Positions 26,477-35,467 of a stretch of DNA of 64,000 nucleotides are shown here, piece after piece. Every line of letters begins with the position of its first letter. Positions within the stretch are counted from its first letter, which is position 1. A program made the translations under genes and the position numbers. Location: the NCBI GenBank assembly GCA_023665185.1, contig JAMPEL010000012.1, forward strand, positions 1 through 64,000, in the 5' to 3' direction. Origin of the DNA: Roseburia sp. Its GTDB lineage: Bacteria; Bacteroidota; Bacteroidia; Bacteroidales; Bacteroidaceae. A model generated the notes under the pieces. That model was not told the DNA's origin. It searched no databases and saw nothing but the letters and a program-made list of their open reading frames with translations.

Positions 26477-26510
26477 ATTACCTTTTGTCGGGTAACGATT
26501 TGAAAACCGT
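26477..26510 (+). repeat. Att-like imperfect direct repeat, right
   Basis: It has the form ATTACC-8-GGTAACGATTTGAAAACCGT and matches the sequence at 22485-22519 in layout and at 16 of the last 20 positions. It lies about 100 bp outside the integrase start. See the left copy for limits of this call. Confidence 0.35.
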
Positions 26511-26645
26511 TCTCTTTCTATATTCCACTTTTTATTGCGTTTTACACTTTTCCGTCTTGTCATCACTTGTCACTGTAATAATATTGATGTTAAGACATTG
26601 AGCGTCATTTTCCCCATTTTTCGAGGTTATTCCAGCATTTTTGAT

Positions 26646-26653
26646 TAAGTTTG
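26646..26653 (+). promoter_or_regulatory. Promoter -7 element of the PBP1A gene
   Basis: TAAGTTTGC matches TAnnTTTG and lies about 23 bases before the ATG at 26676. Confidence 0.5.
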
Positions 26654-26675
26654 CAACACAATAAAAAGGGCAGAA

Positions 26676-29075
26676 ATGGATACAAAAGAACAAAATTCAG
26701 ATTTGATAGAAAAAAAACAGAAGAAGTCGAAAAAAAGATGCTACCGACTCATCGGTTGTCTGTGGGTTGTAGTGTTTCTCATCATTGCGGCAATGGGGCT
26801 GTCTATCTACTCTATCTCTCAGGGGTGGTGGGGTGAGCTGCCTCCAATTTCGGATTTGCAGAACCCGATAAACAAATATGCCTCAAGAGTGTACACTGCG
26901 GACGGTAAAGTAATCGGGACATGGAGTTATGCCTCCGAAAACAGAGTGATGATGAGCTATGACTCTCTTCCTGAAAATCTTGTCAAGGCACTTGTCGCTA
27001 CCGAGGACGTGAGATTTTACGACCATTCAGGTATAGACATGAAAGCATTGGCACGTGCTGTCGTGAAACGCGGTTTCATGAAACAAAAATCAGCCGGCGG
27101 AGGAAGTACCATCACACAACAGCTGGCGAAACAATTGTACTCGGATGTGGCGCGCGATACCAAGAAGAGAATGATGCAGAAACCGATTGAATGGTATATC
27201 GCCGTGCAACTTGAACGCTATTATACAAAGGAGGAAATCATCACCATGTATCTCAACTATTTTGATTTCCTCAATAATGCGGTGGGAATAAAGAATGCCG
27301 CCAACACTTATTTTGCAAAGCAGCCTTCGGAACTTTCTTTGGAAGAGTGCGCCACATTGGTCGGCATGTGCAAGAACCCGTCACTCTACAATCCGGTGCG
27401 GTTCAACGAAAGGAGTCGTGAGCGCAGAAATGTGGTGCTGTCGCAGATGCAAAAGGCAGGCTACATTACTACCGAGGAAATGGAGACAGCGCAAGCTACC
27501 GCACTCAATGTGGACAAGTTCCATGTCACAGACCATAAGGAAGGACTTGCCCCGTATTTCCGCGAATATCTGAGACGCATTATGATGGCGCGCAGACCTA
27601 ACCGGAACGATTACGCGTCATGGCAGTCGCAACAATATTACGATGACTCCCTGTCGTGGGAGACAAACCCTCTGTACGGATGGTGTTATAAAAACACGAA
27701 GAAGGACGGAACAAACTACAATATTTATACTGACGGTCTGAAAATTTACACATCACTCGACTCACGTATGCAGGCATACGCTGAGGCGGCTGCATACGAG
27801 CATGTGGCTGAGTTTCTGCAACCAAAATTCGAGGCGGACAATCAGGGAAAGCCAAACGCTCCGTACAGCGGTCTTACAAAAGCACAAGTTGACAAGATTC
27901 TGGCACGATATATGCGGCAGAGCGAGCGTTACAGGGTGATGAAGATTGCCGGACATTCGGAAGAAGAAATAGAGAAAGCTTTCAACACGAAAGTGAAAAT
28001 GACAGTATTCTCATATAAAGGCGATATAGAGACAGAAATGACACCTCTCGACTCCATCAGATATTATAAGAAATTCCTGCGCACGGCTTTCATGGCGATG
28101 GACCCAAGAAACGGTGATGTAAAGGCATACGTTGGCGGTCTGAGCTACAAGCATTTCCAATATGACAACGTGATGGGAGGAGGACGAAGACAAGTAGGTT
28201 CGACAATAAAGCCTTTCCTCTATTCGCTGGCAATGGAAAACGGATTCACCCCGTGTGACGTAGCCCCAAACGTGGAGCGCACATACATGGTGGCAGGGAG
28301 ACCGTGGACACCGCGTAACTCTGGCACATCGCATTACGGTGAAATGGTTACGCTGAAATGGGGACTTTCACAGTCGAACAACTGGATTTCCGCTTACCTC
28401 ATGTCGCAGCTCAACCCTCGACAATTGGTAGCCCTATTGCATGAGATGGGAATCACAAACAAGGATATACACCCATCACTGAGCCTTTGTCTTGGCCCGT
28501 GCGACATCAGTGTCGGAGAAATGGTCAGTGCCTACACTGCATTCGCGAATGCAGGTGTCAGGTTTGCCCCACAGCTTGTCACACGCATAGAGGATGCAGA
28601 CGGTAATGTGATTGAAAGTTTCACCCCGCGCATGAATGAAGTGATGAGTCCGGAATCGGCATACAAAATGATAACTATGCTTCGCGGAGTGATAGACTCC
28701 GGTACCGGACGCAGAATACGGACAAGATACAACATCACAGCGGACATGGGCGGCAAGACCGGAACCACTAACTCAAATGCAGACGCATGGTTCATGGGTG
28801 TCACTCCTAAGCTCGTTGTAGGATGTTGGGTTGGCGGAGAAGACCGTGACATACATTTCAGCTCCATGACATACGGACAAGGCGCAAGTGCCGCGCTACC
28901 AATATACGGACTGTTTATGAACAAAGTGTATGCAGACAAGAAATTAGGCATAGAGCAAACCGACTCTTTTTATATTCCTAAGGACTTTGAACTGTGCGCA
29001 GGTGAGTTTGACGGTCTGCAAGAAGGCGACCAAGTTCCTGAGGAAGAAATGGATATAGACGAAAGTTTCCAATAA
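26676..29075 (+). CDS. Penicillin-binding protein 1A (bifunctional transglycosylase/transpeptidase)
   Basis: A 799-residue class A penicillin-binding protein that polymerises and cross-links peptidoglycan. A lysine-rich cytoplasmic tail is followed by one membrane helix (about 24-46). The GT51 transglycosylase domain has catalytic Glu110 (ATEDVRFYDHSG) and GGGSTITQQLAKQ. The transpeptidase domain has Ser509 and Lys512 (GSTIKPF), a SQSN motif and KTGTT. The C-terminus is acidic. The gene name mrcA would be used in E. coli. kdsB follows 30 bp later, so two envelope enzymes share a transcript. Confidence 0.95.
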   Translation: MDTKEQNSDLIEKKQKKSKKRCYRLIGCLWVVVFLIIAAMGLSIYSISQGWWGELPPISDLQNPINKYASRVYTADGKVIGTWSYASENRVMMSYDSLPENLVKALVATEDVRFYDHSGIDMKALARAVVKRGFMKQKSAGGGSTITQQLAKQLYSDVARDTKKRMMQKPIEWYIAVQLERYYTKEEIITMYLNYFDFLNNAVGIKNAANTYFAKQPSELSLEECATLVGMCKNPSLYNPVRFNERSRERRNVVLSQMQKAGYITTEEMETAQATALNVDKFHVTDHKEGLAPYFREYLRRIMMARRPNRNDYASWQSQQYYDDSLSWETNPLYGWCYKNTKKDGTNYNIYTDGLKIYTSLDSRMQAYAEAAAYEHVAEFLQPKFEADNQGKPNAPYSGLTKAQVDKILARYMRQSERYRVMKIAGHSEEEIEKAFNTKVKMTVFSYKGDIETEMTPLDSIRYYKKFLRTAFMAMDPRNGDVKAYVGGLSYKHFQYDNVMGGGRRQVGSTIKPFLYSLAMENGFTPCDVAPNVERTYMVAGRPWTPRNSGTSHYGEMVTLKWGLSQSNNWISAYLMSQLNPRQLVALLHEMGITNKDIHPSLSLCLGPCDISVGEMVSAYTAFANAGVRFAPQLVTRIEDADGNVIESFTPRMNEVMSPESAYKMITMLRGVIDSGTGRRIRTRYNITADMGGKTGTTNSNADAWFMGVTPKLVVGCWVGGEDRDIHFSSMTYGQGASAALPIYGLFMNKVYADKKLGIEQTDSFYIPKDFELCAGEFDGLQEGDQVPEEEMDIDESFQ

Positions 29076-29105
29076 AATAAAAAACAATATCAAATATCAT
29101 CATAT

Positions 29106-29861
29106 ATGAAATTCATAGGAATCATTCCTGCACGATATGCCTCCACACGTTTCCCTGGCAAACCGTTGGCTATGCTTGGCGGAATGACAGTCATTGAAAG
29201 AGTGTACCGACAGGTAGAGAACATACTGGACGAGGTAATCGTGGCTACAGACGATGAGCGGATAGAAAATGCAGTGAAAGCTTTTGGTGGAAAAGTGGTC
29301 ATGACCAGCACATCTCATAGAAGCGGAACAGACCGTTGCTATGAGGCATTGACAAAAATAGGAGAAGAAAAATTTGACGTAGTTGTCAATATTCAAGGGG
29401 ACGAGCCTTTTATACAGCCCCAGCAGCTGAAATCCATCATAGAGTGTTTCAGCGATGATTCCGTTGACATAGCCACATTGGTAAAACCATTCACCACAGA
29501 TGACGGCATATCAGCCCTTGAAAATGCCAACTCGCCCAAAGTGGTTGTCAACAAAAACATGGAAGCCTTATATTTCAGCCGCTCCATCATTCCTTACATG
29601 CGCGGCAAGGACAAACACGAATGGCTTAAAGGACATACCTATTACAAACATATAGGACTCTATGCTTACCGTACCGAGGCATTGAAAGAAATCACCAATC
29701 TATGCCAGTCGCCTCTTGAGCTGGCAGAATCTTTGGAGCAGTTACGATGGCTTGAGAACGGATACAAAATCAAAGTCGGTATCAGTCATACGGAAACCAT
29801 TGGTATTGACACACCGGAAGATTTACAACATGCAGAAGACTTTTTGAGAAAACAGAAATGA
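29106..29861 (+). CDS. kdsB: 3-deoxy-manno-octulosonate cytidylyltransferase
   Basis: A 251-residue CTP:Kdo cytidylyltransferase, which activates Kdo as CMP-Kdo for lipopolysaccharide inner core or lipid A acylation steps. IIPARYASTRFPGKPLA opens the nucleotide-binding loop, VVNIQGDEPFIQP holds the metal-binding Asp, and IGIDTPEDLQHAE closes the protein. The length is standard. Its stop overlaps the start of the following M16 gene by 4 bp (ATGA). Confidence 0.95.
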   Translation: MKFIGIIPARYASTRFPGKPLAMLGGMTVIERVYRQVENILDEVIVATDDERIENAVKAFGGKVVMTSTSHRSGTDRCYEALTKIGEEKFDVVVNIQGDEPFIQPQQLKSIIECFSDDSVDIATLVKPFTTDDGISALENANSPKVVVNKNMEALYFSRSIIPYMRGKDKHEWLKGHTYYKHIGLYAYRTEALKEITNLCQSPLELAESLEQLRWLENGYKIKVGISHTETIGIDTPEDLQHAEDFLRKQK

Positions 29862-31156
29862 ACAGAAACATACAGCCGGAAATAAAGCCTCTGGAACAGC
29901 TTACAGTCTGCAATCCTGAGGTCATTACAATGGCAAATGGCATTGAACTGAAATATATAAAGACATACCAGACCGATATTATAAGGCTGGATTTCATGTT
30001 TAAGGGGGGACAATGGATACAAGAGATTCCATTACAGGCATTCTATGCTTTCAAACAATTGAAAGAAGGTACACAATCGTTCAAAGGCGAGGATATAGCG
30101 GAAAGACTGGACTTCTATGGAGCCACATTGGAAACATCGTCTAACATGTCATATTCCACAATCTCACTTTGTTGTCTGAAAAAGCATCTTGAACATGTTG
30201 TTCCCATATTGCAGTCTATTCTACAGGAACCAACCTATGCGCAGGACAAGCTGTCAATAGCCCTGACACAAGGAAAGGCTGCTTATGCCGCCAGCCTGCA
30301 AAGCGTAGGCACACAATGCAGACAGTTGTTCAGCAAAAACCTGTATGGGAAAGGACATCCAATGGCGCAATACCCATCACTTCAAAACTATGATATATTG
30401 ACTCCGGAGGATCTCCTGCGTTTCAGAAATATGAATATATGCTCGGACAACTGCAAGATGTTCCTTACAGGAACTTACGATGAGAATATAACAAGAATTG
30501 TCGCCGAAACTTTCGGACAAAACAAATGGGGAGGAAACGGTGGAAAATTCATTGGATACGCATCTTTCGCAATCCCCCAACCTGAGCACAATCGTTTTTC
30601 TTATCGAATGAACAACAAAACGGTTCAAGCGGCAATCAGAGTGGGACGCGTCTTTCCGGACCGCCGACATAAAGACTTCACAACCCTCAATGTGATGAGT
30701 ACCATCCTCGGCGGATATTTCGGCAGCCGACTCATGTCCAATATACGCGAAACGAAAGGGTATACATACGATATAAGTTCTGTCATATACCAATTACCAC
30801 ACAACACCACATTTATCATATCAACGGAAACCCCTGACGAATATACAGAATGTGTAATTGAAGAGATACACAAAGAGATGCTCCGACTGAGCAATGAACC
30901 TGTATCCAGCGAGGAACTCGCCAATGTAAAGAACTATCTTTCAGGACATATATGCCGCAATTGCGAGACCGGACTAAACACCTCATCTATGCTTATGCGT
31001 CTGGATGTCACCAATAGGACTACCAATGATGTCATTGAAGATTTTGAGAGGATGAAAAGAATCACACCGGAAGACATCATGAAATGCGCCTCGTCATATT
31101 TGCACCGTAAATCAATGATAGAGTGCGTAGCGGGATATTCTGAAAATAGTCGATAG
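29858..31156 (+). CDS. M16 peptidase homologue lacking the zinc-binding motif
   Basis: A 432-residue protein of the M16 (pitrilysin/processing peptidase) fold with two repeated halves. The stretch LQAFYAFKQLKEGT aligns with the usual LAHFxEHMLFKGT, so the HxxEH zinc ligands are replaced by A, A and F. The second half keeps the family word GSRLMSNIRETKGYTYDISS with the Arg/Tyr pair that helps substrate binding in partner subunits. It is therefore probably a non-catalytic subunit that pairs with an active M16 protein elsewhere. No signal peptide is visible. It is translationally coupled to kdsB. Confidence 0.85.
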   Translation: MNRNIQPEIKPLEQLTVCNPEVITMANGIELKYIKTYQTDIIRLDFMFKGGQWIQEIPLQAFYAFKQLKEGTQSFKGEDIAERLDFYGATLETSSNMSYSTISLCCLKKHLEHVVPILQSILQEPTYAQDKLSIALTQGKAAYAASLQSVGTQCRQLFSKNLYGKGHPMAQYPSLQNYDILTPEDLLRFRNMNICSDNCKMFLTGTYDENITRIVAETFGQNKWGGNGGKFIGYASFAIPQPEHNRFSYRMNNKTVQAAIRVGRVFPDRRHKDFTTLNVMSTILGGYFGSRLMSNIRETKGYTYDISSVIYQLPHNTTFIISTETPDEYTECVIEEIHKEMLRLSNEPVSSEELANVKNYLSGHICRNCETGLNTSSMLMRLDVTNRTTNDVIEDFERMKRITPEDIMKCASSYLHRKSMIECVAGYSENSR

Positions 31157-31316
31157 AGACATCAAAACAAGAAATACCCGCATTTACGGCATTTCTCGCG
31201 GTTCCCGTCATTTTTTGAGTGTCATTATACACTTTATCCTACAATAATTTTATCAGTTGTCTTTTTTATCGTACCTTTACATGGTTTAAGGTAATAAATA
31301 TATTAAAGAAAAGTAG

Positions 31317-34049
31317 ATGACAGATCAGGACAGAATTATCAAAGTAGACATCAACGAAACGATGAAGTCTTCATACATCGACTATTCAATGTCGGTGATT
31401 GTAGCTCGCGCGCTTCCTGATGTACGTGACGGATTCAAGCCGGTTCACCGCCGTATACTTTACGGAATGATGGAACTGGGCATTACTCAGGATAAACCAA
31501 CAAAAAAGTGTGCAAGAATTGTCGGTGAGGTACTTGGTAAATACCACCCTCACGGCGACTCATCCGTATATGGTGCTCTTGTACGTCTGGCACAGCCATG
31601 GGCTATGCGATATACACTCGTTGACGGACAAGGAAACTTCGGTTCTGTAGACGGTGACGGCGCAGCTGCCATGCGTTATACAGAAGCCCGGCTCACTAAG
31701 CTTGGCGAAGCAATGATGGAAGATTTGTATAAAGAGACTGTAGACTTCCAGAACAACTTCGACGACTCAATGCAGGAACCAAAAGTTCTGCCGACAAAAA
31801 TACCAAATCTGCTGGTCAATGGCGCAAGTGGAATCGCTGTGGGTATGGCTACAAATATTCCAACCCACAATCTTGGAGAAGTTATTGACGGATGTATCGC
31901 ATATATTGACAATCCAGACATTACGTCTCTTGAGCTTATGCAGTATGTCAAAGCTCCGGACTTCCCGACAGGAGGTATAATATGCGGCATTGACGGTGTT
32001 CGCGAAGCATACGAAACAGGTCGCGGACGCATTGTGATACGCTCTAAGACAGAAATTGAGACTGATGAAAATCATGACAAAATTATTGTCAATGAGATTC
32101 CATACAACGTAAACAAAGCTGAACTAATCAAGAAGATTGCGGAACTTGTAAACGAAAAGCGAATAGACGGCATTTCAAATGTCAATGACGAGAGTGACCG
32201 TGAAGGAATGCGTATTGTGATTGATTTGAAGCGTGATGCCAATGCCAACGTCATATTGAACAAATTGTACAAGATGACAGAATTGCAATCAAGTTTTAGT
32301 GTCAACTGCATCGCTCTTGTCGGAGCCTCAGCAAAAAGCTCTGGTAGACCAAAGTTGCTCACTTTACGTGATTGCATAAGCAACTTCATCGTCCACAGAC
32401 ATGATGTGGTCATCCGCCGCACACAATACGACAAACGCAAGGCGGAGGAACGAGCACATATTCTCAAAGGACTCATCATTGCATGTGACAACATTGACGA
32501 GGTGGTGCATATCATACGCGCTGCCAAATCACCACAAGAAGCAATATCCAATTTGATGAGCAGATTCAGTCTGGACGAGATACAAGCAAAGGCTATTGTA
32601 GAAATGCGCTTGCGCCAACTTACGGGTCTGGAACAAGACAAACTTCATGCAGAATATGACGAGTTGCAGAAACAGATAGACTACCTTAACAATATCCTCA
32701 ATGATCCGGAACTTTGCAAGAAAGTCATGAAAGATGAACTTATAGAGGTGAAGGAAAAATGGGGAGATACCCGCCGTACAGCAATAGATTATACAGCAAG
32801 CGAGAACTTCAACCCAGAAGATTTCTACCCGAATCTTCCGGTTGTCATCACAATCTCACATCTTGGTTATATCAAACGCACACCTCTTACAGAGTTCCGC
32901 ACTCAGGCACGCGGAGGTGTAGGCTCAAAGGGCAGCAATACGCGCGACAAAGATTTCATTGAGCATATCTATCCGGCAAACACTCACAATACAATGATGT
33001 TCTTTACACAAAAGGGACGGTGTTTCTGGATGAAAGTTTATGAAATTCCAGAAGGAAACAAAACCTATAAAGGTCGTGCCGTACAGAATCTGCTGAATAT
33101 AGACAATGACGATAATGTTACAGCATTCATCTGTATTGAGAATATCAATGATCAGGCATGGGTAAAGAGTCATAATCTCATTTTCTGTACAAAGAACGGA
33201 ACAGTCAAGAAATCGCGTTTTGAATTATACTCACACCCGCGTTCAAACGGACTCAATGCTATCAATATTGTAGAAGGAGACAAAGTAATAGAAGTATGCC
33301 TGACATCTGGCAACGATGACATAATCATTGCCAACCGCAACGGACGCGCAATCAGATTCAATGAAAACGCAGTCCGCCTTATGGGACGTACAGCTACAGG
33401 TGTACGCGCTCTCCGTCTTGATAACGATGGCGAAGATGAAGTAATAGGAATGGTCTGCATGGCTTGCAACCCACCTTTGACTCCGGAACAGTTGGCGGTA
33501 ACAGAAAACGAAGAAGAACTGCCAGAACAGATGGAAGATGTAACCGGCGACATAGAGGAGTCGGAAATCACAGAAGAGTCTTTGGCAGAAATTGCAGACA
33601 ATCCATCAGAAGAATATCCTGAAACCGTAATGGTTGTTTCTGAAAGAGGATTCGGAAAACGTTCATATCTTAGTGAATATCGAATCACCCACCGAGGCGG
33701 GAAAGGTGTGAAGACATTGAACATCACGGAAAAGACAGGCAAGCTCATAGCACTGAAAGCTGTCACTGATGACGATGACTTAATGATTATCAATAAAAGT
33801 GGCATCACCATCCGTCTTGCACTAAACAATATTCGAGTTCAGGGACGCAACACTCAAGGAGTATCGCTCATTAATCTTAAAAAGCGCAATGACATAATCA
33901 GCAGTGTATGTAAGGTAGAGCATGTTGATGAGGAAGAACTTGAAGATGCAGAAAACATTTCAGAATATACTGACGAAACAAACAACATGAATATTCCATC
34001 GGAAAACTCAAACAACCCAGAGGATTCATCAACATCACAGGCTGAATGA
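31317..34049 (+). CDS. gyrA: DNA gyrase subunit A
   Basis: A 910-residue type II topoisomerase subunit. The active-site Tyr121 lies in AMRYTEARL. The quinolone region reads HPHGDSSVYGALVRLAQPW, so the positions matching E. coli Ser83 and Asp87 are Ser82 and Gly86; Ser82 is the unmutated form. The C-terminal beta-pinwheel carries a GyrA-box-like segment (QARGGVGSKG). Odd points are an acidic insertion of about 50 residues near 716-770 within the pinwheel and a second acidic Asn/Glu/Ser-rich tail after about 870, making the protein longer than most. Related ParC proteins lack the GyrA box. TACCTTTA at 31272-31279 is the likely -7. Confidence 0.95.
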   Translation: MTDQDRIIKVDINETMKSSYIDYSMSVIVARALPDVRDGFKPVHRRILYGMMELGITQDKPTKKCARIVGEVLGKYHPHGDSSVYGALVRLAQPWAMRYTLVDGQGNFGSVDGDGAAAMRYTEARLTKLGEAMMEDLYKETVDFQNNFDDSMQEPKVLPTKIPNLLVNGASGIAVGMATNIPTHNLGEVIDGCIAYIDNPDITSLELMQYVKAPDFPTGGIICGIDGVREAYETGRGRIVIRSKTEIETDENHDKIIVNEIPYNVNKAELIKKIAELVNEKRIDGISNVNDESDREGMRIVIDLKRDANANVILNKLYKMTELQSSFSVNCIALVGASAKSSGRPKLLTLRDCISNFIVHRHDVVIRRTQYDKRKAEERAHILKGLIIACDNIDEVVHIIRAAKSPQEAISNLMSRFSLDEIQAKAIVEMRLRQLTGLEQDKLHAEYDELQKQIDYLNNILNDPELCKKVMKDELIEVKEKWGDTRRTAIDYTASENFNPEDFYPNLPVVITISHLGYIKRTPLTEFRTQARGGVGSKGSNTRDKDFIEHIYPANTHNTMMFFTQKGRCFWMKVYEIPEGNKTYKGRAVQNLLNIDNDDNVTAFICIENINDQAWVKSHNLIFCTKNGTVKKSRFELYSHPRSNGLNAINIVEGDKVIEVCLTSGNDDIIIANRNGRAIRFNENAVRLMGRTATGVRALRLDNDGEDEVIGMVCMACNPPLTPEQLAVTENEEELPEQMEDVTGDIEESEITEESLAEIADNPSEEYPETVMVVSERGFGKRSYLSEYRITHRGGKGVKTLNITEKTGKLIALKAVTDDDDLMIINKSGITIRLALNNIRVQGRNTQGVSLINLKKRNDIISSVCKVEHVDEEELEDAENISEYTDETNNMNIPSENSNNPEDSSTSQAE

Positions 34050-34103
34050 TTTTTTGACGGACAAAGAAATGTTTATAACACAACAATAATAAAAGTCAAT
34101 CGT

Positions 34104-35315
34104 ATGAGAAAATTATTATTCACTTGTGCAACCCTAATGGCATCATCTGCCATGTTTGCACAGAAGGCGAATGTGACAAAGGCAATGTCTGCAATCACAG
34201 CAGCAACAGCTAATCAGAAAGAAATCAACTATGAGAAGGTTGCTGAGGCATGGGAGCTTATACAGCCTGCAATGACAGATCCTGTATCTTCTGTCATGCC
34301 AGACACATGGTACATAGCTGGTCGTGTAAAGTGTCTTTACATGAACAAAATGCTCAACGACCGTGCTGCCGGTATCGAAATGGATATGGGAGAGTTCTTT
34401 AATAACCAATACGATATTGTCACATACTTCTCTAAATGTGATGAGCTTGAGCACACACCTAATGCAAAAGGTAAAATGCCAAAAGAGAAATACCGTACAA
34501 TGAACCAGACATTGGCAACAGGTCCACGCCAGAACCTTCTGATTGCAGCAAGTAACCTTGTCAACTCAGATGCCAAACAATGTGTCAAGTTCCTTGATTT
34601 GTATTTCGAATCATTCAACGACTCGCTCTTCCACGGCATTGACCTCGCAGCCAAAGACACCATGCGCAATGACGCAAAGTATATATATGCCACAGCACTC
34701 AAGGCAGAGGCAAAAACAGCCACAGACACAACTAAAGTGATGGAAGCCTACGAGCAGTCTCTGTCTTCAAAGACCTATGCAAAAAACGCTTGTTTTGAAT
34801 TGATGCAAATCTACAAAAATAAAGGTCAGATGGACATGTGGGAGAAATATTGCAACATGGGTGTAGAAAAATTCCCTGAGGAGACAATGTTCCCTAAAGT
34901 ACTTATCGTAGAATACATGAACGCTAAAAAATGGGCCGAGGCTACTAAGTTGTGTGAGAGTCTTATACAAAACCATCCGGAAGACGAATGGGCTTATTAC
35001 AATAAGGCACTGATAGAGTTCAATCAGGAAAAATATGAGGTTGCGCTTGAGGAATTCTTAAAGACTACAGAGATTAAAGACGACTATGTAGACGCTTGGA
35101 TGGCAGCAGGAAAAGCAGCTTGGAAGTTGGCGCAAGACAATGCCACAAACAAAGAGTTGTCAAAGAAATATTATGCCACAGCCATAGAATGTTTTGAGAA
35201 ATCCCGTGAGCTGGAGCCTGGCAAACCAGACCTTTGGGGATATTCGCTTTATGCTTGCTACAATAACTCCGGTAATATCGAGAAATCAAAAGAGTTCAAA
35301 CAGTATGTCAAGTAA
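34104..35315 (+). CDS. Exported TPR-repeat protein
   Basis: A 403-residue protein with a signal peptide (MRKLLFTCATLMASSAMFA, cut before QK). From about residue 200 on there are tetratricopeptide-like helix pairs (for example AYYNKALIEFNQEKYEVALE and YYATAIECFEKSRELEPGKP). It lies 54 bp after gyrA on the same strand. The next gene is a paralogue-like exported TPR protein. TPR proteins in the periplasm serve as scaffolds; the partner is unknown. A strong terminator follows. Confidence 0.85.
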   Translation: MRKLLFTCATLMASSAMFAQKANVTKAMSAITAATANQKEINYEKVAEAWELIQPAMTDPVSSVMPDTWYIAGRVKCLYMNKMLNDRAAGIEMDMGEFFNNQYDIVTYFSKCDELEHTPNAKGKMPKEKYRTMNQTLATGPRQNLLIAASNLVNSDAKQCVKFLDLYFESFNDSLFHGIDLAAKDTMRNDAKYIYATALKAEAKTATDTTKVMEAYEQSLSSKTYAKNACFELMQIYKNKGQMDMWEKYCNMGVEKFPEETMFPKVLIVEYMNAKKWAEATKLCESLIQNHPEDEWAYYNKALIEFNQEKYEVALEEFLKTTEIKDDYVDAWMAAGKAAWKLAQDNATNKELSKKYYATAIECFEKSRELEPGKPDLWGYSLYACYNNSGNIEKSKEFKQYVK

Positions 35316-35340
35316 TTGAGTATAAACCACAATAAGTTAC

Positions 35341-35386
35341 AAAAAGACCGTTTTGTTGGAAGAAAACAACAAAACGGTCTTTTTTT
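35341..35386 (+). terminator. Terminator after gyrA-TPR
   Basis: An 18-bp stem (AAAAAGACCGTTTTGTTG and its inverse) with an eight-base loop, followed by a T7 run: a textbook intrinsic terminator. Confidence 0.92.
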
Positions 35387-35403
35387 GTTTCAAGAATAAT
35401 ATC

Positions 35404-35411
35404 TAACTTTG
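35404..35411 (+). promoter_or_regulatory. Promoter -7 element of the second TPR gene
   Basis: TAACTTTGC fits the -7 consensus and lies just after the gyrA-TPR terminator, about 57 bases before the ATG at 35468. Confidence 0.5.
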
Positions 35412-35467
35412 CATAACTTATCGTTTTCGATGTATTCATGTGACAAAAAACAGACAATTATATAATT

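Larger units (their letters stand above)
26381..26675. other. Intergenic region at the right edge of the island
   Basis: No gene. It holds the minus-strand -7 TAACTTTG of the integrase fragment (26397-26404), the right att-like repeat (26477-26510), and the plus-strand -7 TAAGTTTG of the PBP1A gene (26646-26653). Confidence 0.6.

Noticed and set aside
31545-31580. Fluoroquinolone-resistance change in GyrA
   Set aside because: Position 82 is Ser as in sensitive Bacteroidales; Gly86 may be natural for the lineage and cannot be called a mutation without relatives.
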